A DNA stretch of 40,415 nucleotides from Thermoplasmata archaeon (GTDB lineage Archaea > Thermoplasmatota > Thermoplasmata > UBA10834): NCBI GenBank assembly GCA_020696365.1, contig JAEHCM010000010.1, positions 1 to 40,415 of the forward strand. Direction: 5' to 3'. Every line of letters starts with the position of its first letter. Position 1 is the stretch's first letter. A program made the translations under genes and the position numbers. This document shows, piece by piece, positions 1 through 6,378 of this stretch. The notes below the pieces were generated by a model. The model did not search any database, was not told the origin of the DNA, and was given only the letters and a program-made list of their open reading frames with translations.

Positions 1-361
1 CTATCGAGCCCTGCGTGTCGAGTATTCCTTGGACGAGGTACCGGACGTACTCTTCCGGAACGGGCGGGACCCGTAGGACACTGAAGGCGCCCTTCTCCAT
101 CCCCAAGTCGAGCAATCGCTCACCGACATGAGCCGACTCGATGATGATGCTCCTCCTGTCCCTGCTGAACCTACTCTCCTTCACGAGTTCTCTGAAGGCC
201 TTCAGAAGAGCTAGGTCGGATGACTCGACGACCGTCTTATGGTCGGAATCCACTGCTCCACGTTCGTAGATGACTCCGAGGCACCACGCCATCTCCGGGG
301 TCCAAGTGTCGAAGAACCTCTCTCCTTTCCGTGACACGTTTCTCACCCTCCTCACGGCCAT
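1..361 (-). CDS. LAGLIDADG-fold protein with degenerate motifs (partial, runs off window start)
   Basis: The reading frame opens at ATG 361-359 and stays open to base 1, giving 120 codons; the C-terminus is outside the window. Residues around WTPEMAWCLGVIYERGAV match the first LAGLIDADG helix (usually LGLIYADG), and YLVQGILDTQGSI near the window edge matches the second (usually LRGFFDGDGSI). In both motifs the position normally holding the catalytic Asp or Glu is replaced, by Arg in the first and Gln in the second. Homing endonuclease activity is therefore unlikely, and a DNA-binding role, as in WhiA-type derivatives, is an inference. No intein splice motifs or host protein sequence are seen. 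The start overlaps the end of the small membrane ORF upstream, so it appears to be the last gene of the thioredoxin-led run. Confidence 0.6.
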   Translation of the reverse strand, partial: MAVRRVRNVSRKGERFFDTWTPEMAWCLGVIYERGAVDSDHKTVVESSDLALLKAFRELVKESRFSRDRRSIIIESAHVGERLLDLGMEKGAFSVLRVPPVPEEYVRYLVQGILDTQGSI

Positions 362-495
362 CCCAGGAACACCTGGAGCAGCAGGTACAGTATTACGCCG
401 ATGAGGACTCCTTTCGCGAACCTCGACAGCACCGAGGCTTTCTTGGCGTTGCGATGCCCATAGATGAATTGCCCCTCGTTGTTCGTGGTCATCAT
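352..495 (-). CDS. Small single-span membrane protein (47 aa)
   Basis: ATG 495 follows the TGA of the preceding gene by two bases, and the ORF ends at TGA 354-352, overlapping the start of the LAGLIDADG-fold gene. It is too short for usual gene callers. The N-terminal half is polar and basic (NAKKASVLSRFAKG). It is followed by one strongly hydrophobic segment, VLIGVILYLLLQVFLGW, giving a single transmembrane helix with an expected N-in topology. No family is recognised. Support comes from tight packing between two co-directional genes and the amphipathic-then-hydrophobic pattern. An alternative start is ATG 492. Confidence 0.5.
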   Translation of the reverse strand: MMTTNNEGQFIYGHRNAKKASVLSRFAKGVLIGVILYLLLQVFLGWP

Positions 496-497
496 TC

Positions 498-992
498 TCA
501 CCACTGGTAGAACCCGCCGCTCCGCTGGCAGAACCCGGCGAACCTCAGAAGGAAGCTATTATGGTCCTCCGACATCGGCTCGAACCGCATCAATCTGTAC
601 GAGCGGTGTCCCTTGACGGCGATGTGCTCGCTGCTCCAGCGTCCATCGCTATCCTGGGCCTTGAATTTTCGTATCTGTCTCTGGCCGTAGTAGTCCTTCA
701 GGAGCTGGTGAGCCTCCTTCTTGCCGAAGCTCCTCGGAACCCAGAACCAGCCCTCATCGTTCTTCAGGAACTCATCTTTCACAACAACTGTGCAGAGGCC
801 GTCGATTCCTTGCTCGATGGCGCTCGCCCATTCTCTCGCTGTCGCTGCAGGGACGTACGTCCCACTGTTGTCTGTGACCATCTTTTCGGCGTCCGCACCA
901 AGGAATTCAAGGGCGAGCCTAAGCCGAGGCCAGCCGTACATGTTCACCTTGAAGTGGTCCTTCTCACCCCGTGTATACAGGTCATGGCTCAT
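498..992 (-). CDS. Hypothetical protein (164 aa)
   Basis: I do not recognise this protein. It starts six bases after the thioredoxin stop and ends two bases before the small membrane ORF, so it is probably cotranscribed with them. It is soluble, with no signal peptide or membrane segment. It is rich in aromatic residues (GWFWVPRSFG, SYRLMRFEP) and ends in FCQRSGGFYQW. A helical middle section (ATAREWASAIEQG) is followed by a basic stretch (KDYYGQRQIRKFKAQ). The coding call rests on its position in a compact run and its codon-position composition. No function is proposed. Confidence 0.65.
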   Translation of the reverse strand: MSHDLYTRGEKDHFKVNMYGWPRLRLALEFLGADAEKMVTDNSGTYVPAATAREWASAIEQGIDGLCTVVVKDEFLKNDEGWFWVPRSFGKKEAHQLLKDYYGQRQIRKFKAQDSDGRWSSEHIAVKGHRSYRLMRFEPMSEDHNSFLLRFAGFCQRSGGFYQW

Positions 993-998
993 GCTCTG

Positions 999-1328
999 TC
1001 ACCTGCCTCTGGCGGGCTTGAGAAGTCGCTTCGCTTGCTTGCTGAGGACCTCGTAGCTCTCGAGACCGACCATCCTGTGTAGCACTCTTCCTCCCTTCAC
1101 GAAGAGCAAGGTCGGCATGTACTGGACCTCGTGAGCTTCCGATAGTTCCTCGTGCTCATCGACATCGACCTTGACGCAGACTAGGTCCGGAAATTCCGTC
1201 TCGAGCATCTTCAGCAGCGGCTTGAGCTGCTTGCATGGTCCGCACCATGCCGCACTGAAATCGACTATCAGCGCCTCTGTCTCGCTCCATATCTTCTCAA
1301 ACTCCTCTGTCGTTCTTATTGTTCGCAT
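999..1328 (-). CDS. trxA: Thioredoxin
   Basis: This 109-residue protein is the usual length of a thioredoxin and should reduce protein disulfides in the cytoplasm, with electrons from a thioredoxin reductase that is not in this window. The classical active site WCGPCK is at residues 28-33 (Cys29, Cys32), and the conserved cis-proline is in YMPTLLF near residue 72. The start is fixed by a strong Shine-Dalgarno AAGGAGGT just upstream of ATG 1328. It is the first gene of a minus-strand run that continues through an unknown protein and a small membrane protein to a LAGLIDADG-fold protein. Thioredoxins often head unrelated runs in archaea, so the context says little about a specific partner. Confidence 0.93.
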   Translation of the reverse strand: MRTIRTTEEFEKIWSETEALIVDFSAAWCGPCKQLKPLLKMLETEFPDLVCVKVDVDEHEELSEAHEVQYMPTLLFVKGGRVLHRMVGLESYEVLSKQAKRLLKPARGR

Positions 1329-1822
1329 ATCATACCTCCTTTTCGAGACGCCTGGCTCATGCTGATTCTCCGAGATGGTCTGATGGTCGCGAGAGCGGTC
1401 GCTGACGCACTGATTCTCATCAGTAAAATGTGGGAAAAACCGCCTTGAGCGGGGCGTCTTAATACCCTATCTGTGAGAAGTGGTAATTAATGGTATCGGA
1501 GGGGGTATCCAGCAGTCCTGGAATCCGCTCCTCCTCTACCTGGTATGTGTGGGGACCCCCTGCCCTCAAAAAGACGGGCGAACCCCACTGTACTTAGCAT
1601 CCGAGGCTATGTCGTTTCCTAACGGGGCCTAGGGAGGACCGTTTCATCTCACAGCTCATCAGGCTCGTCAGGAGACGCGCAATCCTAAATATCAACAGGG
1701 TTAATCCTGTAGCAGTCACAGGTGGGTGAAGGGAGGCATGATTCCAGAGAACATTGTATCGGGATACTGGGCAAAGCCAACGGCATCCTGACTGACCTAA
1801 AGAAGAAGTAGGAGGACAAAGG
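1329..1822. other. Intergenic region between divergent units; probable left part of integrated element
   Basis: No convincing gene is seen in these 494 bases. The left end carries the thioredoxin Shine-Dalgarno and promoter. Nearer the right end, TATA-like CTAAATAT at about 1685-1692 is followed by a small inverted repeat, ACAGG-N6-CCTGT, at 1695-1710. These could drive and regulate the membrane-protein genes that begin at 1823. ORFs on the minus strand here (1594-2079) are shadows. No tRNA or attachment core could be identified, although an element boundary is expected in or near this stretch. Confidence 0.4.
1695..1710. promoter_or_regulatory. Short inverted repeat beside a TATA-like element
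   Basis: ACAGG and CCTGT arms are separated by six bases and lie directly downstream of CTAAATAT. The spacing from that TATA-like box places the repeat near the expected transcription start for the genes at 1823 and 2150, where a repressor could act. The arms are only 5 bp, so chance is a real possibility. Confidence 0.25.
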
Positions 1823-2101
1823 GTGAACATAGTAGCGATTGTCGGAAGCATTGCGGGGCTGGTCAGCATAGTGGCTCTGCTCTTGTTTCTGGTGTTCCAA
1901 GGAAAGGCGAAGCGGAGCAGGCATGCCACGTACAGCTTTCTGGCGTTCCTATCTGGTTTCGTCGTCTTCCTTGTTTCTTTCGGGTTGGTCGCGGACGCAC
2001 CGATAGCAGCCCCCATGATAGTAGGGGCCGTTCCCTTGCTCGTCATCGCATGTTGGCTACGATGGACCTCCAGACGCAAGACATCAGCCGTCGAGTCTTA
2101 G
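1823..2101 (+). CDS. Small membrane protein with three predicted helices (92 aa)
   Basis: It starts at GTG 1823 after GGAGGACAAAGG, a good ribosome-binding site. Three hydrophobic stretches are visible: IVAIVGSIAGLVSIVALLLF near the N-terminus, SFLAFLSGFVVFLVSFGLV in the middle, and APMIVGAVPLLVIACWL near the end. Basic loops (QGKAKRSRH, RWTSRRK) suggest orientation. No family is recognised. It is followed 48 bases later by another small membrane protein, and both probably belong to the integrated element. Function is unknown. Confidence 0.6.
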   Translation: MNIVAIVGSIAGLVSIVALLLFLVFQGKAKRSRHATYSFLAFLSGFVVFLVSFGLVADAPIAAPMIVGAVPLLVIACWLRWTSRRKTSAVES

Positions 2102-2149
2102 ACCGTCAAACCCTCTGAACCCCTTCCATCTTTATCTTGAAGGTGAAAA

Positions 2150-2446
2150 ATGAAGAAGGATACCAACGCCATCCGCCTAGTAGCCACTGTAACCGGGTCT
2201 GTCATAGGTGTGGGGCTGGCCTATGTGATAAATTCGATTGCCGATTGGACCCCATGGCCGTCCCCTTACTTCCCCGAGATGATTTTCTTTCTGCCATTCA
2301 TCGTCCTTGGGATAGTCGCTGTCCTTCTATTGATTCGGAAACCCCTGTCTCGCAGCGACGCATTGACATTCTTCCTGAATTTCGGGGGGCCGTTCTTCAC
2401 ATTGTATGTGGTCACGACCATACTCTACTGGCTCGTTAGAGTTTGA
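2150..2446 (+). CDS. Small membrane protein with three predicted helices (98 aa)
   Basis: ATG 2150 begins a protein with hydrophobic segments at about residues 8-30 (LVATVTGSVIGVGLAYVI), 43-62 (MIFFLPFIVLGIVAVLLLI) and 73-95 (FFLNFGGPFFTLYVVTTILYW). A basic cytoplasmic-type loop (RKPLSR) lies between the second and third. No motif or family is recognised. It follows another small membrane protein and precedes a 23-codon hydrophobic ORF. It is likely element cargo. Confidence 0.6.
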   Translation: MKKDTNAIRLVATVTGSVIGVGLAYVINSIADWTPWPSPYFPEMIFFLPFIVLGIVAVLLLIRKPLSRSDALTFFLNFGGPFFTLYVVTTILYWLVRV

Positions 2447-2457
2447 GGTGTGCGTCT

Positions 2458-2529
2458 ATGAAGGTCCGAAAGTTCCTCAAACGGATATGGGATAACATCG
2501 CGGCTTTCCTTCTCGCAATCGCTCCCTAA
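2458..2529 (+). CDS. Candidate microprotein (23 aa)
   Basis: ATG 2458 to TAA 2529 encodes MKVRKFLKRIWDNIAAFLLA plus IAP. It has a strongly basic N-terminus followed by a short hydrophobic tail, so it could be an amphipathic or membrane-inserting peptide. It begins 11 bases after the stop of the preceding membrane protein, consistent with cotranscription. The reading frame is too short for statistics to prove it is coding. Confidence 0.3.
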   Translation: MKVRKFLKRIWDNIAAFLLAIAP

Positions 2530-2929
2530 GGGTTATAAGAAAAAGTAGGGACACGAATGCCGAAGCGCCCCGAGAGAGCTATATTTTCTTAAGCTCGGGC
2601 GGTTCGCCTCGGAATCGCATACGAGTGGCGATTAGGCCCGAAATCGCATATGAGAGTTTTTCCCTCGTAAAATTAGGCGTGACACGTGCTCACATGTCGA
2701 TGATATTTCGCTCTTTCAGTCTCTCACATGCGATGCAAATTCTGCGATGCAATTTCTCATTTGCATCGATTCACGAGGGATTTTCTCTCATATGAGATGG
2801 GATTTTCTCTCATATGAGATGCAGACGTGCTCTTTTTCGCGCATAGTGCCGTTGCGCCGAGAAGGGAATTGCACTTAACCGGTAAGAGTTAAATAGAGTT
2901 ATCATGAATTAACGTCCCAGGAGAATTGA
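2530..2929. other. Non-coding region upstream of the element's replication operon
   Basis: No gene is seen. The stretch contains the repeat block at 2613-2821. Further right, TATA-like GTTAAATAGAG at about 2887-2897 and the Shine-Dalgarno CAGGAG at about 2918-2923 precede the ATG at 2930. It is lower in GC than the surrounding chromosome. Confidence 0.55.
2613..2821. repeat. Iteron-like direct and inverted repeats; candidate replication origin of the element
   Basis: Two tandem 22-bp units at 2777-2798 and 2799-2820 each carry GGGATTTTCTCTCATATGAG. An inverted, diverged copy at 2643-2668 matches the 2773-2798 arm at 21 of 26 positions. AATCGCATACGAG (2613-2625) and AATCGCATATGAG (2642-2654) form a further direct repeat. 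GCGATGCAAATT and GCGATGCAATTT recur around 2730-2755. CTCATATGAG is itself a perfect palindrome. A 22-bp period is about two helical turns, as expected for iterons bound side by side. The block sits in a non-coding, AT-rich stretch just upstream of the operon with the replication-type ATPase. An operator array for that operon is the main alternative. Confidence 0.5.
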
Positions 2930-3193
2930 ATGGAATCTGAACAAAAACGGAGAAGAAACGGAAGCGGAATCTTGAGCGACCCAGATGGTCTGTCGTGCGA
3001 TGCGAGCCTCGGATTCGTCGTGCGCGGCAATGTGATGAACTTGCAGGCAGCCGTGGAAGAAATCACCCCCGTGCTGAAGGAATGGCAGCTCAGGACGGTC
3101 TATCGGATACTCTATCCAGGAAAACTCTGGATAAAGCGAGAACCAGTAACTGAATCAACACAAACTGAAGGTGACGAGGATGGAGACTCCTGA
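2930..3193 (+). CDS. Hypothetical small protein of the integrated element (87 aa)
   Basis: ATG 2930 follows CAGGAGAATTGA, a suitable ribosome-binding site, and a TATA-like box about 35 bases earlier. The protein is soluble with a basic N-terminus (EQKRRRNGSG) and an acidic C-terminal tail (TQTEGDEDGDS). It has no recognisable domain. Its end overlaps the start of the P-loop ATPase gene, suggesting translational coupling. As the first gene of the replication operon it may be an accessory or copy-control factor, which is inference only. Confidence 0.55.
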   Translation: MESEQKRRRNGSGILSDPDGLSCDASLGFVVRGNVMNLQAAVEEITPVLKEWQLRTVYRILYPGKLWIKREPVTESTQTEGDEDGDS

Positions 3194-4709
3194 GACACCT
3201 CCGCCTTCGGAAGACGGCTCATGCAGCGGAGTAAGAACCGCAACCGAGGATGAGCTTACCCACCCTCATCTGCTGGAACGACTCGTTGATGCCCTCGGAA
3301 TGTCAGGCGTAGTCCGTCAGGTCCCCATGCTGGTCGCTCTCCTGCTCGTGTTCCTGAGCCGCCTCTGTAACAATCCGCTGAACGCATCATCTGGTGGTCT
3401 CGCAGGTGTAGGAAAGTCGTTTCTGGTATGCAGAGTGTGCAGGCTTTTCAGAGGTCCTGCGTTTGTGTCCGCGTACTTCTCCAAGACCTCGCTGGTGCAC
3501 GATACAGATTGGGCAGAAGCAAGGGATGACGGTAGCTACGTCATCGACCTGAGGGGCAAGGTCATAGTGCTACTTGAGGCGAAAGCGAGCGGGAAGTTTC
3601 TGGAGCTGATGAAGCCCATAAGGTCTCATGACATGGATGAGGTGAGCTTCAACATCACGCAGAGTAATAAGGGGAAGCACAAGACTAAGAAGGTCGTCCT
3701 GAAAGGATGGCCAGTGTTCATAGACCTCAGCGTCAACCCGTCCTGTGACGGGGAGGATACCTCTCGCGAACTCAGGCTCACGCCGTGCTACACTGAACAG
3801 CATGGCAAAGAGGTGAACATGCAGCGCGGAATGAGAGCCGCTGCCCCCTGGAACTTCCTCTCAGATACGAAGACGGATGCAATGCTCAGCACATTGGAGG
3901 ATGCTCTTGCATCGCTCAAACCGATGAAGGTGTTGAACCTCTTCGCGCCTGCTCTCGCTCATGAGTTCGGCACTGAGGATGCGAGGTCCATGAGGGATTT
4001 CGAGAAGGTGCTCAGCCTGCTGGAATCCTGCACGATTCTGCATCAGCGTCAGAGGGTCATCGTCGAGACGACTGAGGAGAAGTATGTGGTCGCCTCAGTG
4101 GATGACCTGAAGATAGTCTGCAGAGTTGCCGAGGAGTTGATAGGCCAGACGATAACCGGATTGGGTGCCGATGTCATCGATGCACATGCCGACTTCTTCG
4201 CGAGGGTCTGTCCCCAAGGCGTGGGAAAGACAATCGAGGAGATAAGAGCTGAGTGGGCGAAGGAACACGACAAGCCGATTTCACGGTCGACTTTGCTGGG
4301 GCACTACCTGTATCCCCTCCATGAGGCGGGTTACATGGTTCAGGACGACTCAGAGAAGGCTCACAAGTGGTCTGTGTCATCTGCCAAACTGTCAGCATCT
4401 GTCGGCATCGATTTTGACAGATTGGAGAAGGACATTATCAGCAATGCTGGCATAGACACGCAGGTATCGAATTTTGTGTCATCTGTCAATGTGTCGCGAG
4501 TTACGTTTGGAGGCGAAGAAATCCCGACCGGCGACAACACCGTGCTCTCCAACCGGATAGTGAGTGCATTGAATGCGCCGACAGTTCGACAGGAGTTCCT
4601 CGATAAGCTCGGGGACCCGATGGCCAGCTGTCTCATTTCTGAGAACGAAGAATCTGTCGAATGCAACGCGGCAGATGCTGACAGACCTGGGGAGGGGACG
4701 CAGGAATGA
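3171..4709 (+). CDS. P-loop ATPase, replication/helicase-like, of integrated element
   Basis: This 512-residue protein has a hydrophobic helix followed by a Walker A motif, GGLAGVGKSFLV, near residues 78-90, and a Walker B-like strand, GKVIVLLEA, near residue 129. A later conserved-looking block, TSRELRLTPCYTEQ, could hold sensor or finger residues. The order (hydrophobic helix, P-loop, short strand ending in Glu, basic KGKHKTKK segment) resembles the ATPase part of primase-helicase proteins of archaeal and bacterial plasmids and phages. The C-terminal half is helical and may include winged-helix segments (EEIRAEWAKEHDKPISRSTLLGHYL). No primase catalytic motif is seen, so DNA-helicase-like loading is the best guess. 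GTG 3171 is used here; ATG 3180 is in frame and equally possible. The end overlaps the next gene (ATGA). Confidence 0.6.
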   Translation: MTRMETPETPPPSEDGSCSGVRTATEDELTHPHLLERLVDALGMSGVVRQVPMLVALLLVFLSRLCNNPLNASSGGLAGVGKSFLVCRVCRLFRGPAFVSAYFSKTSLVHDTDWAEARDDGSYVIDLRGKVIVLLEAKASGKFLELMKPIRSHDMDEVSFNITQSNKGKHKTKKVVLKGWPVFIDLSVNPSCDGEDTSRELRLTPCYTEQHGKEVNMQRGMRAAAPWNFLSDTKTDAMLSTLEDALASLKPMKVLNLFAPALAHEFGTEDARSMRDFEKVLSLLESCTILHQRQRVIVETTEEKYVVASVDDLKIVCRVAEELIGQTITGLGADVIDAHADFFARVCPQGVGKTIEEIRAEWAKEHDKPISRSTLLGHYLYPLHEAGYMVQDDSEKAHKWSVSSAKLSASVGIDFDRLEKDIISNAGIDTQVSNFVSSVNVSRVTFGGEEIPTGDNTVLSNRIVSALNAPTVRQEFLDKLGDPMASCLISENEESVECNAADADRPGEGTQE

Positions 4710-4897
4710 AGCCCACGCTTGGCGCCAAGGTGTCTTCAGAACTATCTGCTGCTTTCTGTGAGACGGCCAGAAGGGCGGGGTTAACCAAGAGCGAGGCAAT
4801 CAGACTAGCCCTGCTCCTGTTTGTGGAGAATGAGGCTCCTCGAGCGGTTAACCGCGATTCTGAGGGCTGCGAAGAGGACAAGGGGGATGCGGAGTGA
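4706..4897 (+). CDS. Ribbon-helix-helix DNA-binding protein (63 aa)
   Basis: The first 43 residues fit a ribbon-helix-helix fold: a short beta strand (TLGAKVSSEL), helix one (SAAFCETARRAG), a turn (LTKSEA) and helix two (IRLALLLFVENE). Such dimeric proteins bind operators and control copy number or gene expression in plasmids. The tail is acidic. ATG 4706 overlaps the TGA of the ATPase gene, and its own TGA overlaps the GTG of the next gene, so translation is likely coupled. A probable target is the repeat region at 2613-2821, though this is not demonstrated by sequence. Confidence 0.65.
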   Translation: MKPTLGAKVSSELSAAFCETARRAGLTKSEAIRLALLLFVENEAPRAVNRDSEGCEEDKGDAE

Positions 4898-5088
4898 ACT
4901 GCGAGTTCTGCCGAGTCTCGGATGAGTTCGATGTTCGCGAGGTTTACTGTTCTCGTGAGAGAGTCAAGCCAGATGGTTCTGCAGGGATGTTGACAGCTTT
5001 ACTCTTGCTAGCCAGACCGCCCTGGAACTGTAAACATCTTTGCTACGATTGTAGGGCCTTACTAAGCGGGGTCGGAGCTGAGGGATGA
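4894..5088 (+). CDS. Small Cys-rich, probable zinc-binding protein (64 aa)
   Basis: The protein has CEFC at the N-terminus, single cysteines in YCSRE and NCKH, and CYDC near the end, so six cysteines and a histidine could bind one or two zinc ions. GTG 4894 overlaps the stop of the ribbon-helix-helix gene and its TGA overlaps the integrase ATG. No family is recognised. It is likely a small nucleic-acid-binding accessory protein of the element. Confidence 0.5.
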   Translation: MNCEFCRVSDEFDVREVYCSRERVKPDGSAGMLTALLLLARPPWNCKHLCYDCRALLSGVGAEG

Positions 5089-6287
5089 AGCAAGAGGGTC
5101 GCAAACCGGGCGCCCTAGATGGGGCTTACAAAGAGACCGATAAGTTTACGCTGAGAACTCACAACTATCCTACTGAGGGAAACCATGCGACTCGGCAAGG
5201 TCGCAATGGTGTCAACCTCAGTGGGAAACGGAAACGAAAGCAGAGACCAGGACGGAAGCGGGGGGCGAGGTCGATGGGCCGATACCCTCTGAGAACATGG
5301 ATAGGGAAATACATGACCGCGATGGAACCGTACTATGCGCCTTCGACATTGAAGGTACGACGAGCGTATCTCAATGTCATCGAGCGCGACTATGCTTCAT
5401 TGCGCGAGAACGACCGGACACTAGACGCTGACCCTATCAAGTGGGGGGAGCGCGAGCTTACAGCCATTATGTCCAGCATGAGGGCGAGGGAACTCACACA
5501 GGGCACACAGACCCAACACCTGGGCGCTCTCAAGCTCCTACTAGACTACGTAGGGAACAGCACCCTCTCTAGGATGAGGGCGAAACAGCGGTGGGCCTTC
5601 CCCAAAGCGAACTATGAGCGTAAGAGCGCGTTGGCACCAGAGGACTTGGAGACCGTACTAGCCTCTGCGAGGGAGATGGCCGGATGGACTGGCGAGTGTG
5701 CGTCATTCTGTCTTGCCATGTACGCCTACACGGGGATTCGCAAGGGCGAGCTACTGTCAGCACACAGAGTGGACTTGGACATACTGAGATGGACGTTCAA
5801 GGTACGGCACCCTAAGGGCGAGCGCACATACGGCAAGCAGCGCGTCGTTCCGGTACCCGAGCCCGCCAGGGAGCGGTGCATCAGATACCTGAAAGCGAGA
5901 GAAGTCGAGCTAGGCAAGCGCGGAGTCCTATCAGCCCCCTATCTGATGTTCTCCATGCGCGACAGCACCAAACCATTGCACCCATCGACCGTGGACCGCT
6001 GGACCAAATCCGTGTCCGAGAGGACGAGTATCCCCGTCCATCCTCACATGCTGAGAAGGACATACGGCCAGCTATTGCTCGATGATGGGGCGAGCATCGA
6101 GAGCGTGTCGCTGATGCTAGGACATGCATCCACGCTAATCACTGAGAGGCACTATTGCCGTAAGAACGCCGATGACGCTATGGCCGATGTGCTAAAAGCA
6201 TTCGACCAAAGGCACCCGTCGGTAAAGCCTACCGAGCGTAGAACCGTAGAATTGATTTCAAAAACCGACCTACCTGGCTACGCTTAA
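5085..6287 (+). CDS. Tyrosine recombinase/integrase
   Basis: This 400-residue protein has a very basic N-terminal extension (KRKRKQRPGRKRG, about residues 48-60), a SAM-like core-binding domain at about 65-160, and a C-terminal catalytic domain. All catalytic residues are present: Arg219 in TGIRKGEL, a beta-hairpin Lys near 244-251, His321 and Arg324 in HMLRRTYGQ, His347 in LGHAST, and nucleophile Tyr357 in ERHYCR. It should integrate or excise the element by site-specific recombination. The gene is not split, so it is not of the SSV1 kind that is interrupted on integration. It is the last gene of an overlapping operon, so integrase is expressed with the replication genes. Confidence 0.92.
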   Translation: MKQEGRKPGALDGAYKETDKFTLRTHNYPTEGNHATRQGRNGVNLSGKRKRKQRPGRKRGARSMGRYPLRTWIGKYMTAMEPYYAPSTLKVRRAYLNVIERDYASLRENDRTLDADPIKWGERELTAIMSSMRARELTQGTQTQHLGALKLLLDYVGNSTLSRMRAKQRWAFPKANYERKSALAPEDLETVLASAREMAGWTGECASFCLAMYAYTGIRKGELLSAHRVDLDILRWTFKVRHPKGERTYGKQRVVPVPEPARERCIRYLKAREVELGKRGVLSAPYLMFSMRDSTKPLHPSTVDRWTKSVSERTSIPVHPHMLRRTYGQLLLDDGASIESVSLMLGHASTLITERHYCRKNADDAMADVLKAFDQRHPSVKPTERRTVELISKTDLPGYA

Positions 6288-6336
6288 CGTGTAATCAGTT
6301 GCAGTTACATGCAGCCTGCCTCAGCTGGGCTCAAAG

Positions 6337-6344
6337 TTTTATAT
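6337..6344 (+). promoter_or_regulatory. TATA box of the antiporter gene
   Basis: TTTTATAT lies about 35-42 bases before the GTG start at 6379. The predicted transcription start is near 6366, giving a short leader. The region 6288-6378 between the integrase and this gene holds nothing else recognisable, and the right end of the element probably lies here. Confidence 0.5.
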
Positions 6345-6378
6345 CGACTATTGCATTCGACTCATCGGATGGGATGCA

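Larger units (their letters stand above)
1823..6287 (+). mobile_element. Integrated plasmid- or virus-like element (boundaries approximate)
   Basis: A co-directional set of genes unlike the surrounding metabolic genes includes small membrane proteins, an origin-like repeat region, a P-loop replication-type ATPase, a ribbon-helix-helix protein, a small Cys-rich protein and, at the right end, a complete tyrosine integrase. Genes from 2930 to 6287 overlap by start/stop codons, which is typical of compact plasmid or virus genomes. Base composition is lower in GC between about 2530 and 2930 than in the flanks. No direct-repeat attachment sites or tRNA target were found by eye, so the true ends may lie in 1329-1822 and 6288-6370. 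The minus-strand run at 1-1328 might also belong to it. Confidence 0.65.

Noticed and set aside
1..361. Intein or group I intron endonuclease
   Set aside because: There is no splice-block sequence or flanking host protein, and the catalytic acids are replaced.
1329..1822. tRNA gene or attachment site at the left side of the element
   Set aside because: No T-arm with TTCGA/TTCAA in a cloverleaf context and no direct repeat shared with 6288-6378 could be found by eye.
2777..2821. Tandem 22-bp repeats as a CRISPR array
   Set aside because: Only two contiguous units without spacers, no cas genes, and an inverted relative nearby; iterons or operators fit better.
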